A stretch of DNA of 64,000 nt from Bisporella sp. PMI_857 (Eukaryota > Ascomycota > Leotiomycetes > Helotiales > Helotiaceae). This document shows, in pieces, positions 46,089 through 57,364 of this stretch (position 1 is its first letter; every line of letters starts with the position of its first letter). The notes under the pieces are model-generated. The model was not told the origin of the DNA. It ran no database searches and worked only from the letters and a program-made list of their open reading frames with translations. The translations under genes and the position numbers were made by a program. The DNA is taken from positions 186,001 to 250,000 of the forward strand of contig JAJSPD010000062.1 of assembly GCA_021307315.1 (NCBI GenBank). The letters are read 5' to 3'.

Positions 46089-48024
46089 TCATACAGCAGA
46101 CTTTATAGCTTGCTTCGCATCTATATGGATAACATCCACTGCGTGCTCAATATGGGAATCCTCGAGAATCTCTTTCTCGACTGCAATAACAACTCTCTCG
46201 GTCCTTTCTTTACCCTCAAACACTAGCATCTGTTAGCACGATCACTGGGGAGGCGAAACAGAGCACTTACAGAAAGACAATTCCTCGAGAGTACGGCCGT
46301 AAGTCTCCGGAAAAAAGAAGTAGATAAAGACAATTTCGAATGCCAGCCAGCAAATATAGACCAGCAAGAATTTCCAGGCAATAGCAGCCAGACCAATAGG
46401 GTTGACATACGTGGCGAAGAAGCCGGCACCTTTTCCGAAAAATTGGAACCATGCAATACCACGGGATCGTTCGGCATAGGGCCAAAGCTCGACGAGATAA
46501 GCTAAGTACCAACGTTAGCATTGCTCACGAGGGAGTGTCACGCAGCCACTTACTGTAGGTGAGTGCATTATAAGCAATGTCATAACACGGGCTGTAAAGG
46601 AAGATGAAGACCAGAGTAAGAACTGCAGCAGCCTCTCTTTTGGTGCTCATATAGCGCTCCATTGAGATAGTCCAGGCGGTATAGCAGCAGATCAAACTGC
46701 AAGCACAAGTAAGATACATCCTGCGGCGAGGGAAGCGGGCAGATATCATTGCACAGCTGACAGCTGCGATAAGAGCCCAGCAAGAAATGCCAATGTTAAT
46801 CTTAGACTTGACAACACTATTTGTGATGCCAATAAGATTAAGAATATCGTTGAGGTAGAACCTAGGGCTGTTAATAGTGCACAAGGCCAAGAAATAATCA
46901 AAGACTTACGAGATCAACGTGTTGCCAGACCACTGCGTAAACAGCCCTAAGAAACCAGAGATCAGCATGCGACGACGCATGCCAGATGTCCGGAGCAAGT
47001 CCATCCAGGATTGTTTTGCACTCTCTAATTCGATCTTGATAGTTGCCTCAATCTGCGCTATCTCTGCCTTGACAAACATTGAATCTCGATCACCTTCTGC
47101 GTGATACTTGACAAGAATATCAAACGCTTCGTCAGCCCGGTCTTTACTGATTAGATACCTAGGGCTTTCAGGGAGAAAGCTAAGCCGGTCAGCAGTGCAC
47201 TCTTTGAGAGAACATTAAGCAGAGCCAAACTTACAAGATGAAAGTGATCTGGAGCATAGCGGGAAAGATCTGAAGAAGTGAAGGGATACGCCATCCCCAA
47301 TCATTTGGGATGGTGACTGTTGCCAAGCCTACAGATGCCGCAATGATTTGGCCTAAGAAATACGATGCGTTGAAAAGCGAGCCTAAGAAAGGTCGTTCCT
47401 TAGGATGCCCCAACTCTCCTAGCATAGATGAGCCGGCAATGACACAGAATGGGAACCCGAAACCAAGCATGATACGCGCAACAATGTACATCGCAGCTAT
47501 TAAGAGAAATTAGCAGGCTTTCCAGCTAAAGAGATAATCCCGACTTGCATCCAGTTGAAAACCCTTGCATTATCGCCCCAATGACACTAATGAGAGACCC
47601 GACCATAATCGACCAACGTCTGCCGAAACGATCGTTGATGAGGGGCACGAAAGGCAGGGCCAAGATAGAACCGAGATTGTAAGATGCTCCCAGGAAGCCT
47701 TTGAGATTCGGCTCAACGGCATATTGGGGAACGCCTGCGATGATCTTTCCTGTTGGTGATCCGAAAACTATTGCCATCTAAAAGTTAGCGTTCCAAAGCG
47801 TTCTGATATCAGATGAGAACAATGCGCTTACACTTCTGCCATGCTGGGACGATCTGCGCAGTATTGACGATCTGACCATCGAAGCCCGTTGTCATCTCAA
47901 TTCCCATGCACGCCGGGAACATGACGAGGTACATCGCGCGCAGATTCTTCTTCTTGTACCATGGCACCGTGTCTTCCTCGACGAGGCGCGTCACCACTGG
48001 GTCGGAGAGTCCATCAGGGCCCAT
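46089..48024 (-). CDS. MFS sugar transporter (hexose/disaccharide permease-like)
   Basis: A 12-helix sugar:proton symporter of about 538 residues in seven exons, roughly 47832-48024, 47549-47767, 47235-47496, 46910-47179, 46554-46861, 46272-46501 and 46089-46222. Signatures are GFDGQIVNTAQIVPAWQKFF, NDRFGRRWSIMVGS (first loop), FLPESPRYLISKDRADEA, the central LFTQWSGNTLISFYLND and YLVELWPYAERSRGIAWFQF, and PETYGRTLEEL near the C-terminus. It resembles fungal lactose/cellobiose-type permeases. The second intron appears to be GC-AG (donor GCAAGT at 47548). The start at MGPDGLSDPVV is preceded in frame by NPGSPFI and then a stop, so a short upstream exon is possible. It is divergent from the GH3 gene. 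Confidence 0.88.
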
Positions 48025-48626
48025 GATGAACGGAGAGCCTGGGTTGCGTTGTGCTTCACGTTAAAGAGGCTCTGGAATGTATTGCTCGAACTGCAACCCG
48101 TCGAGGAGGGAAGTCGATGTAATGCGCAATGGGAAGACATGGTCTTACATATGTATATTTTTCTCCAATTGATCCTAGTCTCGGCCACCTTACCCCCAAC
48201 CCAGCCCCGGATTTGTTCCCAGTCCTACCCCACAGCCTGGATACGTTGTGGGGCGTGACTCCTGGATATACTGATTAGTAGATAATTAGTCCCGAAATGC
48301 GAGTCAAGCATAAGAGCCGAGAATATTTCTCTAATTGGTTCGGAAAAATACAAAATATCCTCCGCGGGCATATCTGCCCCCACGGGCTCCGCGGCCGTAT
48401 GCACGTCCCTCCCCGATCACACTTCTACTCATTCCTCCGAAGTAAACCCTTGGCGTCTATTGAAGTATGCGCTAGTCCACCCCTCCATATTCCCCACAAG
48501 GTACCAATGGCGGCGGCGACTTGGCGAGAATTCTAAGTTGGATGTAAAACGCAACTTTCAAATTCGCCATCTTCTTCAGATTTCACTATACAACTCCAAA
48601 AATAAGGTTCCCAAAACTCACCCGTC
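48025..48626. promoter_or_regulatory. Shared divergent promoter of sugar transporter and GH3 genes
   Basis: These 602 bp separate the two starts. CCGCGG palindromes lie at 48362-48367 and 48389-48394, both within CTCCGCGG. Between them is CCCCAC (48378-48383), the complement of GTGGGG, which fits the CreA consensus SYGGRG. CCG/CGG triplets are the usual targets of Zn2Cys6 dimers. Together this suggests specific induction plus carbon repression. Confidence 0.5.
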
Positions 48627-51461
48627 ATGGCATCGGCATTGGACATTGAGGTAATCATTGCTGAGCTCACGCTCTCTGAGAAGATTATGATTCTTTCTGG
48701 TGCAAATGCCTGCAGTACCGTTCCCATCCCGCGACTCAGGGTTCCAAAACTTCAGGTGAGCCCGATACTCCCGTTTGGTCTGAGGTTGCGCAACTGTCTA
48801 ATATGTTGTCCGTGGTAGTGCTCAGATGGGCCACAAGGCCTTCGTGGTGGAGGAGGCCGGTTCTTCAATCCTGTAAGTATCATACCGCAGGCCACGCGTT
48901 GATGCTGAGAACTGCAGCCACAAGGATACCAGCTTCCCGCAGCAATTGGGATGGGCGCCACCTTTGATATCGAACTCCTGAACAGCCTCGGGAAGTTGCT
49001 GGGTGATGAGGGGCAGAGCAAAGGCATACATCTGGCGCTGGCGCCTACGGTTTGCAGTCACGAACGCTGCTCCCTAATAGTGGTGTTTGGTGCTGATTTT
49101 TAATTTTTTTTAAAGTCCAACGCTCTCCCCTATTAGGTCGTGGATACGAAGCATACGCTGAGGACCCAGTACTCTCAGGCACGTTGGCAGCACATCTCAT
49201 TAACGGCTTACAAGAGCGTGGTGTCGGTTCTTGTATCAAGCATTATGCAGCACACGATCAGACGGCGCACGGCTCCCAGGACTCAGTCCTAATGTCCCAA
49301 CGTACTCTGCGTGAGCTTCACATCCTGCCATTTCAGGTGGCTTTTGCAACAACCAAGCTCAGCAAGACTGGAACGCCCTGGTCGATTATGACCTCTTATA
49401 ACAGGGTCAACGGAATACACTGCAGTGAAGACGCTTACATGATTAATGGCATTCTCAGGAATGAATGGGGCTGGGAAGGCCTGGTTATGAGTGACTTTTG
49501 GGGCACATACAGCACGAGCAAGTCAATTAATGCTGGCTTGGATCTCGAGATGCCACAGCAAATCTGGAGGGGTCGGCAGCTGGCTGATGCTGTTGAGTGT
49601 CGTAAGGTTTCTCTGCGGACTGTTGATACGGCTGTCAAGAGGCTTTTGCAATTGATGAACAGAACAAAGGCTTACGAAGCACCCAAAGATGGGGAAGACA
49701 CGGAGCACCTCAACACCGAGCACAGTCACAAATTAACCCGGAAAGTTGCTGCGGACTCTATTGTATTGCTCAAGAATGACAGGGGTATTCTACCCCTAAA
49801 CAGGAGTAAGAAGCAGCGGTATGGATTGATAGGGGAGCTTTTCGAGCATCCGGCTACTTGTGGTGGTGGCGGCTCTGAAGTGAACCCGTTCTACATCAGC
49901 ACGCCGCTTGATGCCATAAGTCAAGTTGTAGGTACTGAGAATGTTCAGTACACGCCTGGCTGTTACAGTTAGTTCCCTTACGCCAGCCAGCCATTCTAAG
50001 AGCCTTATTAACTTTTGCAACAGCTCGGAGGTGGACCCCATTGATAGAGCGGGGTTTTACTCAGCCTCAATCCTCCAAACCTGGACTTCTGTTGGAGTGG
50101 TTCGGCGAGGACCCGAGAGAGTCGAAGCTTGCACCGTGTGTGCTTTCTGACACAACCATAAGCACCATTATGTACTTCAGCCAGATGATACTCCCCACCG
50201 TTCCTCAAACCCACTTCCTCCGGGTCAAGGCAACATACACAGCTGAATCGTCCTGCAAATATCGTTTTGGGCTCAGTGTCTGCGGAAGAGCCAGGATGAG
50301 CATTGACGGCAAAGAAGTTGCAGATCTCTGGAAAAGTAAGCCAGAAAAGACCGACGAGACCCCTGTTTTTAATAAGTTCACTATGGAGCGTTTCGTAGAT
50401 ATGGACCTTGAGGAGGGGCGCAGCTATGATTTTGAGATCGTCATGACCAACGCAAAGGATGACGCAGTTGTTGGTGACCCGGGCGCGGGTGGTCTTCGTC
50501 TTGGTGGCCATAGATTACTTGATGAAGACAAGGCCATCGAAGACGCTGCCGAGCTTGCACGGAAGGTTGATATACCCATAGTCATGGCGGGGCTCGGTGC
50601 TGATTGGGAGTACGAAGGCGCTGACCGCACTGACCTCTTACTTCCAAGACGGCAAAACGAGCTCGTTCAAAAGGTTGTTGAGGCTAACCCGAATACTGTA
50701 AGTGAACACACTCCATATCCCACTATTCAGGACAGTACTAGAAACTTACGATGAGTCAGATCGTGGTGACTCAAGCAGGTTTGCCATTCGAAATGCCCTG
50801 GCTGTCTTCTACCCATACTCTCGTTCACGCCTGGTATGGAGGTCAGGAGACCGGCCACGGCATCGCTGACGTGCTTTTCGGGGACGTCAACCCATCTGGC
50901 AAGCTCTCAATCACCTTCCCCAAGAAAGTCGAAGACAACCCAGCGTTTTTGACCTTCGGTAAGCAAGATCGTGTCCTCGTTTATGGCGAGGGTGTGTTTG
51001 TGGGGTATCGGTACTACGAGAAATTGAAGAGAGAGCCACTGTTCTACTTTGGATATGGTTTAAGTTACACCAAATTCGAGCAGACTAATCTATTCGTGCC
51101 GAGTGTATTTGAGCCAAAGGCAGATACTGTTATCACAGTACTAGTTGATGTGGAGAATGTAGGAGAAAGCCCCGGTGCCGAGGTCGTGCAGATCTATGTT
51201 GGTGACCTCAAGTGCACGGTCCAAAGGCCTCGAAAGGAATTGAAGGCATTCGCAAAAGTCTATCTGGCTAAGGGGGAGAAGCGCACTGTTGAGTTAACGC
51301 TGGACAAGTATGCCGTTTCTTTCTGGTCTGAAGAACTAGAAGAGTGGAAGGTCGAGGCTGGCGATTTTGAGGTCATTGTTGGAAAGAGCTCAGATCCGAA
51401 GGATGAGCTGTTGAGGGCAATGTTTAACGTGCCCAAGACATTTTCATGGACTGGCTTGTAG
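48627..51461 (+). CDS. GH3 beta-glucosidase
   Basis: An 849-residue retaining beta-glucosidase. Exons are 48627-48755, 48819-48872, 48918-49056, 49116-49967, 50024-50697 and 50760-51461. The third intron starts GTCACG, a weak donor, but restores VCIQRSPLLGRGYEAYAEDP. The N-terminal barrel has SDGPQGLRGGGGRFFNP, KHYAAHDQ and the nucleophile region GLVMSDFWGTYS (about Asp234; the usual SDW is SDF here). The (alpha/beta)6 domain is interrupted by a PA14-like insert (FLRVKATYTAESSCKYRFGL). The C-terminal fibronectin-III-like domain includes FGYGLSYTKFE. It has no signal peptide, so an intracellular enzyme is likely. Fungal GH3 members include saponin-deglucosylating enzymes. Confidence 0.92.
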
Positions 51462-51664
51462 AAATCGGTTGTTGGGTTTGGGGAAAGGGTTGAATCGTAC
51501 TATTTCTAGATACCATACCACTACTCTATACTCTACAACCCAATCTTAATTGGCTTTAACCCGAACCCCTCCATTGTCCGCGTCGGGTCCGACTTTTTCC
51601 TCGCAACTTCAGGTTTTGAATACTTCCCTGGTCTTCCAATTTATCATAGCAAGTGCCTTCTGGA

Positions 51665-51991
51665 TTAGAAACTCATCAGCCATGCGTTGACGAGATCGAG
51701 CCAGCTAGGTGTAAAGACGGTGAAGCCTAGGGCAGGAGTCTCGGCGGTAAGGATGGGAAGGGGGTAGGTTTTGGCGTGGTGTACCTGGTTCCGATATAGT
51801 TCTTTGACAGATGTAAGTTGAACGGGGCAATGTGCTATTAGACACCTCTGATGGCCCAGACTCTGTTTAGTAAGAGAGGTTAAATCACGGCTATACTGTC
51901 TCTCCATTTGATTCTTCTTTTCTGTGATGACATTATTGACGTTTTCAAGTGCCATTATATGATTCTCTTCTTCCTGATCGATTCTGGGCAT
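51665..51991 (-). CDS. Hypothetical protein, low support
   Basis: A 108-codon frame begins [20 protein letters not shown], is charged and helical at first, and ends [12 protein letters not shown] splice-acceptor-like TGAACAG lies just upstream, so it could be a last exon. No family is recognised, and it could be chance. Confidence 0.25.
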   Translation of the reverse strand: MPRIDQEEENHIMALENVNNVITEKKNQMERQYSRDLTSLTKQSLGHQRCLIAHCPVQLTSVKELYRNQVHHAKTYPLPILTAETPALGFTVFTPSWLDLVNAWLMSF

Positions 51992-53116
51992 TGTGATCTG
52001 TTCAAGTTTAGTTCTTACTTAACAGGATACTAACAATCCCAGGACCGCGTCTATCCTCGTGGCCGGTATGCCTATACAAATGATATTTCCGATACCAATG
52101 TTTAGTCTGACCCTATGCATTTGATCAAGATGTGAGCTACCCTGCACTCCCTTCTTATTATTGCCGCTGAAACCTTAGCTTTTCTGAGACGACGATGGAA
52201 GAGTCTACTCTCCACCACTGTCGAAAAAGCAGACCACCAAAGGAGTCTCACAACCAAAGATCTCTATATACATTATCAAAAATAAATACTCACGCCGAAA
52301 AGATTTTAACTGCTCCGAAACTCATCAAATCGAGTACTGTAGATGCTAAAATAGCCGAAAGCCCCCACATTGTTAATCTACTATTTGTTTACCGGGACGG
52401 GTGGCACAGAATCCAAGTATGTGTCCAAAAGCACTGAGCGTCCTATAAACCACAAAAGGAAGGGCCAAATGACCCAATGATTTATAGGCAACAAACTCGG
52501 CACGAAGACGATTACAAAGCATACCGAGGAGCGTGTAATAGGAAGGGTCGATATATTCAAAGACCCTCCGGAGCATCCATCGACAAAAGGTAGAAAATGG
52601 GTCATCATCGGCATCCGACCTTTGGAACTTAGATAAATGGGCCAAGAATAGACACACTATCGCATTTGCCTGTACGCCAACTTTGGTAAAACCAGACGGA
52701 GAACTAGCCCACCAGCCAGAAAAAAAACAAAGGTTTTATGCTATTTTCCCCCCCGCTTCCAATTACAGCCGATATTAGGGATATAGTAAAGTACGAATAC
52801 TTTTTACTTGTCGACCGTTTAAAGATCAGCTTCTCGGAAATTACAAAAGCAATACGCAAAGCATCCTTAAGCAAAGCTCAAGCTTCGATAGTATTACAAA
52901 CGGCATTTTACGCTAAACGCCAGACATCATTTTACTCCCGGGTCTTCACATGTTTTCAACGCGTGCCCGTAGTAGAAATACTGCTTTACACACCATAAAA
53001 AACAATTACGCCTGCTTTCCGAATGTCACGAATCCAAATCCTGGTGCTGTTGAAGCTAATAGGGAGGATCTATTACGAGGATTCTAAACTAAGGAGAGAA
53101 ACTTCACGTGCCAGGA
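51992..53116. other. Intergenic stretch, no recognisable gene
   Basis: A 94-codon minus frame (52373-52657) and an 86-codon plus frame (52738-52998) are open but carry no motif I know. Decayed repeat sequence is likely. Confidence 0.3.
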
Positions 53117-53331
53117 TGTCACATGATTAAGGGACAATCAGGGGCTCGGTAAAGGCCTTGAGACCAGGCATGTATGGGCGCGTAGGGGGTCGCCAGGGGT
53201 ACGGAGGGTATAAGTAGGAGACCCGGGACGTGGTAGAGGGTAGAGATTAGTCTTCGTATTAATGTGAGCTGGTTCGTGCCACACTACCTCAGCAACTTAC
53301 AGCAGCAGTGCCTGTATTTGGATTCGTGACG
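53117..53331 (+). repeat. LTR-like segment, ends imperfect
   Basis: It starts TGTCACATGATTAAGGG and ends GGATTCGTGACG, giving TGTCAC/GTGACG inverted ends, with a TATAAGTAGGAGAC promoter-like run in between. Flanks do not form a target duplication. It may be a mutated LTR with a few bases of retrotransposon interior after it. Confidence 0.4.
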
Positions 53332-53829
53332 CCAACCGGGCTGTTATCACAACGGATGATGTTAGGCTACCCTGGAACGCTACCTTACAATTCGTTATCA
53401 AATTAGCACGTAATTACATTGGCAACTATTTAAATTAAAACTAACAGCACATAACATCAACTTATTTTTAAAGAGAAATTTCTTCAAATTTTACTTTTTT
53501 TTTTTTTTTTTTCTGGCTAAGCATTCCTATAATTGAACCATACAGATAGCCTTCAGAGCGCCCCGTATTCGGCTTTGCGACAGCCGAAACCACGAAGAAC
53601 AAGTGCTTACAAACCATATGAATCTCATTAATTTTATTGCTACAAAACTTTTACAATCGGCGATAAGTAAAGTAATCGACCTGCGGGAGAGGAACGACCT
53701 GCCTGGCCGGATATATGATACTAACGTAGTTTTTGGAAAAGTTACACTGTGCGTACGACCACACTTATACCAAGATACTACTATCCTGTATCTTCTTCCG
53801 TAGAATACACGCGCCGGCTCGTTCCCGGC
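53332..53829. other. AT-rich intergenic stretch
   Basis: It includes a long poly-T run (about 53494-53512). No gene is seen. Confidence 0.35.
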
Positions 53830-55070
53830 CTAGGCACTCAACCAGTAATTTGGGCTAGTAAGTGGCTGCGTACAACTGCTACATTCAACATAACAGCCCC
53901 CTGGTCGAGGATTATGGTGCTCTCTCATATGTTTTATCAGATCCTTTTTCCTGAAAAATCCATTCCCGCCTATTCGTGAGCAATATGCTTCTCGACAGGG
54001 AAAAAGGCTCTCGTTGTGAACTTCGCGTATATGTTGCGTCAGCTGGCTCTGCGTTTGGAAAGTGTTCTCGGCCGGGTTTGGCCTGTCGACTTTGTCGAAG
54101 TCGGCTTTGTGACTGTCGAGGCAGCTTTCGTGCGCACATGAGAAGAGCTTATTTCTCTGCTTTCTTGGTCGTGGTATCCGATGCTGAGACAAAAGCGGAG
54201 CGTCAGAATCCGAAGATACTTCTATGTGATGACATTTTCTCAGATGTTGTGTAAGATGATCACGGCGACGGAAGGCTCTGGTACCACGGTATTTTCTGCA
54301 GTGTAGGCAAGGATAGGCCGTTGCGAGGCAGGCATAAGAGGAGTGGATATGTCTATCTAATACATCTAGCCTTGAAAAGCGCTTTCCACATAGACAAGAA
54401 TGTGGTGAGTGATTTGATTCTTTGGAGTGGAGGTCGAGGGCCGTCTTAGTGGGAAATATAGTGCTGCATTCGCTGCATCCGTTGATCAGATTGGTCAAGA
54501 GACGGCCATGGACCGAAGGTAAATCGCCAGAAGTTTGAGGGAACGCCGATGAGAGATAGTCTATATTGGTTACACGGCTTTGGAAATGATTTAGGCTAGA
54601 GGAAAAGTCTAGCGTGCTAAAGGATGTACTTGGTGAACTGCTTAGAAAATATTAGTCCACTCCGAAAATCAGGCGTGAATGACGTTTTACCATGCTAACA
54701 CAGGCGATGTAGGAAAAGCCAGAGGAACATCGGCATCTAAGAAGACGTTTCTGCCCAGGACCCAAGCAATCCAGGCTTCAGAGTCATGCTGTCTGGAAGT
54801 CTGTTGGAAGTTAGAGTTGTTCTGGGCGTTTGGGAACCGGTTAAGCTCCTGATCCGGTATCAAGCTCCAACTGATTAATGCAGGAGCTTGCTGCGCTGGT
54901 AGGTCCGAGAAATTCAAAGACAACCCTAGATCGCCGTTGGCGGAGGACCTAGTAGCGATATTAGCAGGGTGGATCTATATGCCTGAGGTGGATGGTCGGT
55001 GTAACCTGTGAAAGATTGGGTTTGTGCTGATGACTTGTTCATCAACTGAAGAATATTCTAAGCTAGTCAT
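53830..55070 (-). pseudogene. C2H2 zinc-finger protein gene with one premature stop
   Basis: From an ATG at 55068-55070 the frame reads MTSLEYSSVDEQVISTNPIF then HRLHRPSTSGI, a TAG (complement of 54975-54977), and IHPANIATRSSANGDLGLSL onward. It continues to 54691, through a 30-60 bp intron, and on to the stop at 53830. Finger-like motifs are CSECSTIFPTKTALDLHSKE, CLCGKRFSRLDVLDRHIH, CLHCRKYRGTRAFRRRDHLT with a following HLRKCHH, and FFRKKDLIKHMREHH. The stop fits CAG to TAG. The only nearby GT-AG pair is 31 bp apart, too short for an intron. It is a probable DNA-binding protein that was recently disabled, unless an unseen upstream start is used. Confidence 0.65.
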
Positions 55071-56309
55071 ATTAATGGTCAGGTGATGTGTTACAAAGTG
55101 CAATGCTCCTTGATATAGAATCGGACGAACTTCTCACCGTCGGCCTGATATCTATCCGGTCGACGTATATATAGGCCTCGTCGACTGGTGATGTTGAGGA
55201 TAATGCTTATTGGCCAATTATCAAAATCAACTGCCACTCTGCGCCAAGGTGCTATAGGGCGGAGATGATCCATTTCTCCGCCCTAAATACCGTCAGCAAT
55301 ACAGGGGGTCGAAGGATTTCTTGTTTCGCTGATGCACAGCTGATGACCCCGTTTCGTATTCGTTATCCTTCTCACGCCCAATGAAACTTAAGTGCGAATC
55401 CCTGACAGAGCCACCGAGAAGGTCAATTTGCCTGGTCAAATTCCACCATACTAGCAGCAAGCCTTTTAATGCCAAATATCGCGGCTAACACGATATAAAC
55501 CTTCAACTCCTTGTACTATAATAGCTAACTACTAAGACTAATAAGATTGCTATAGCATCTTCTATAAGCATAAGAAGGACATTGTTAAGACGAGGCTCTG
55601 TGGTCGCCTCGCCTCCCGGTTACCTGGACGAGTTAGCAATGCTGGTGTTGGACTCAGGAAAAAGTATTCCAGATAGGAATTAAGATTATTTCGTTTAAAA
55701 GTAGCGCGAAACGAGACTGGGAAATAAGAGGGATGGATACAACGGATAGGTTTTGCGGTTAACGACAGCGTGTACATAAAATAGGCCCGAAAATGCTAAC
55801 TGTGAGCGAAAAGGGACAAGGCTGACTGACTTAAGTCTACGTGCTGAGCCACATGCGTACATAAAAATCAGGACAAGCTTTTGGGTTTGGCAAGGCAGAC
55901 ACCCCTTTCTATTGGTGACCGTATTACCCGAATCGCCTTGCGCGCCACATGATCACGCACCTCACCTCATAGACAACTCTCACCACCCCCAGGGATCTCT
56001 TACATAAGCATAATATGAAAGAATGCAGCCCCTTACTGCTTGCCATTTTTAGCGATTCTTCATGATTGTCAATCTACTCAATTTCCAAAGAGACGCGTTC
56101 GGACGCGGTGCTTTGAGAGATTATCAGTATGGAAGATTGGCGGTGATGCGCCGTTTATCCTTTGCTCTTTTTTCTTATTATATTAACGTTATTTCTCTTC
56201 AACCTATTTCCTGGCCCAACTTCTATAGCTCTAATCTCTCTATATGGATCTTTTTGTTGTTTTATGAGCCTTCCAAGGTATAGATATGTCTTGCTTGCAA
56301 ATACGTGCT
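55071..56309. other. Intergenic stretch, no gene seen
   Basis: Short frames only, on both strands, without motifs. The part near 55071-55400 would include the promoter of the zinc-finger gene. Confidence 0.35.
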
Positions 56310-57202
56310 CGCTCTAGAGTGGATTGGTATACATCTGAAAAACCATCACAAAGATGTTGCTACTTTACCACAGGTTTGTGACTGCGAAGCAGCGTGCGCC
56401 AGAAGGACCGCGTGTCGTCCGGCCACTTCACTACAAAGTGCACCGATTCCTTATCTCAACTTTTTCACTGACAGTATTTGGCTGCCGACTTTGCAAAGGA
56501 AACTAGCCTTATATTTGTTGTGATGATAAAGGAATGCGTGAACATTTTAAAAGGCACATGTGCGGACAAGTCAAACAGGGCGGCCGACTTTCTAAGGCTA
56601 TCAGGGATGCGGTGCTCAGTCAGGAAACATCGTTTTTAGTTGAAAAAGTTATGGTTACCTCAATATTCTGCCAGATATTTCACAGAAGCAGCCTTTTTCG
56701 CTACTTTCAGCTGACGCCAACTCAGCTTACAGTCGAACCAGGCCTACGTCCCTTGGGGCTAGATCTTCAGCCTTTAACTCTCCGGTAGCAAGTCGAGATC
56801 TAGCTAGCACAAAGGCAAAAGGAACAGCTTTCAAGCGGAGCGGATGCGGTTTCCCAATCTAGGCGGCATGAAGAAGTCTCGCCATGGCTCGACATGGCAA
56901 AGTGGGAGCAATATTTGCATGGGCAAGGACTTGGGGCTGTTGTACAGTTGATCGACTTACTGGAGGAACGCAGGCATATTTCTGAAGCCGAGATTAATAA
57001 ACAACTCTCTCTGCAAATTATAGCATTTCGTTTGAAAGTTGAAAAGTATTTACAATATAGTTGCAGAAGAAAAAAGGTGTGTGACAACATAAAATATCAC
57101 GATTCGTCACATGATCATCTCGGTAACTATTCCCGATCGGGATTAGCGACACTTGACATGAACATATCGAGATTCTCACAGCTCCTCGGCCAACTTACGT
57201 AA
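56310..57202 (+). pseudogene. OrsD-like (PF12013-type) protein, decayed
   Basis: Pieces in successive frames follow the order of fungal OrsD-domain proteins. They are EWIGIHLKNHHKDV, then PIPYLNFFTD, then MREHFKRHMCGQVKQGGRLS, then IFHRSSLFRYFQ, then RRHEEVSPWL, MAKWEQYLHG and VVQLIDLLEE. In intact members these are a C2H2-like finger, a GRP...CQRFF...YF segment and a PWLR..GWA.YL.G motif. Stops and frameshifts separate the pieces. Family recognition is from memory and moderate. Confidence 0.5.
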
Positions 57203-57364
57203 GCCAATTCCTGAGAGCATCACTCTACTGGCCTTAGCACGTGACAATCCTGCTGACTAAACAGCAAACCGCATCTTGCAACGCCAAGTCTCAAGTCATT
57301 TGAACATACGACTTCCCATCCTCCAAACAAGAAAGAGCAATTGAACCACAACACACCTCGAAAA

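Noticed and set aside
50008..50511. 167-codon minus-strand frame
   Set aside because: It is antisense to the GH3 PA14-like insert and adjoining exon, with no motif of its own.
53117..53331. Considered as a confident solo LTR
   Set aside because: The right end is GTGACG instead of GTGACA and the flanks do not match, so it is listed only as LTR-like.
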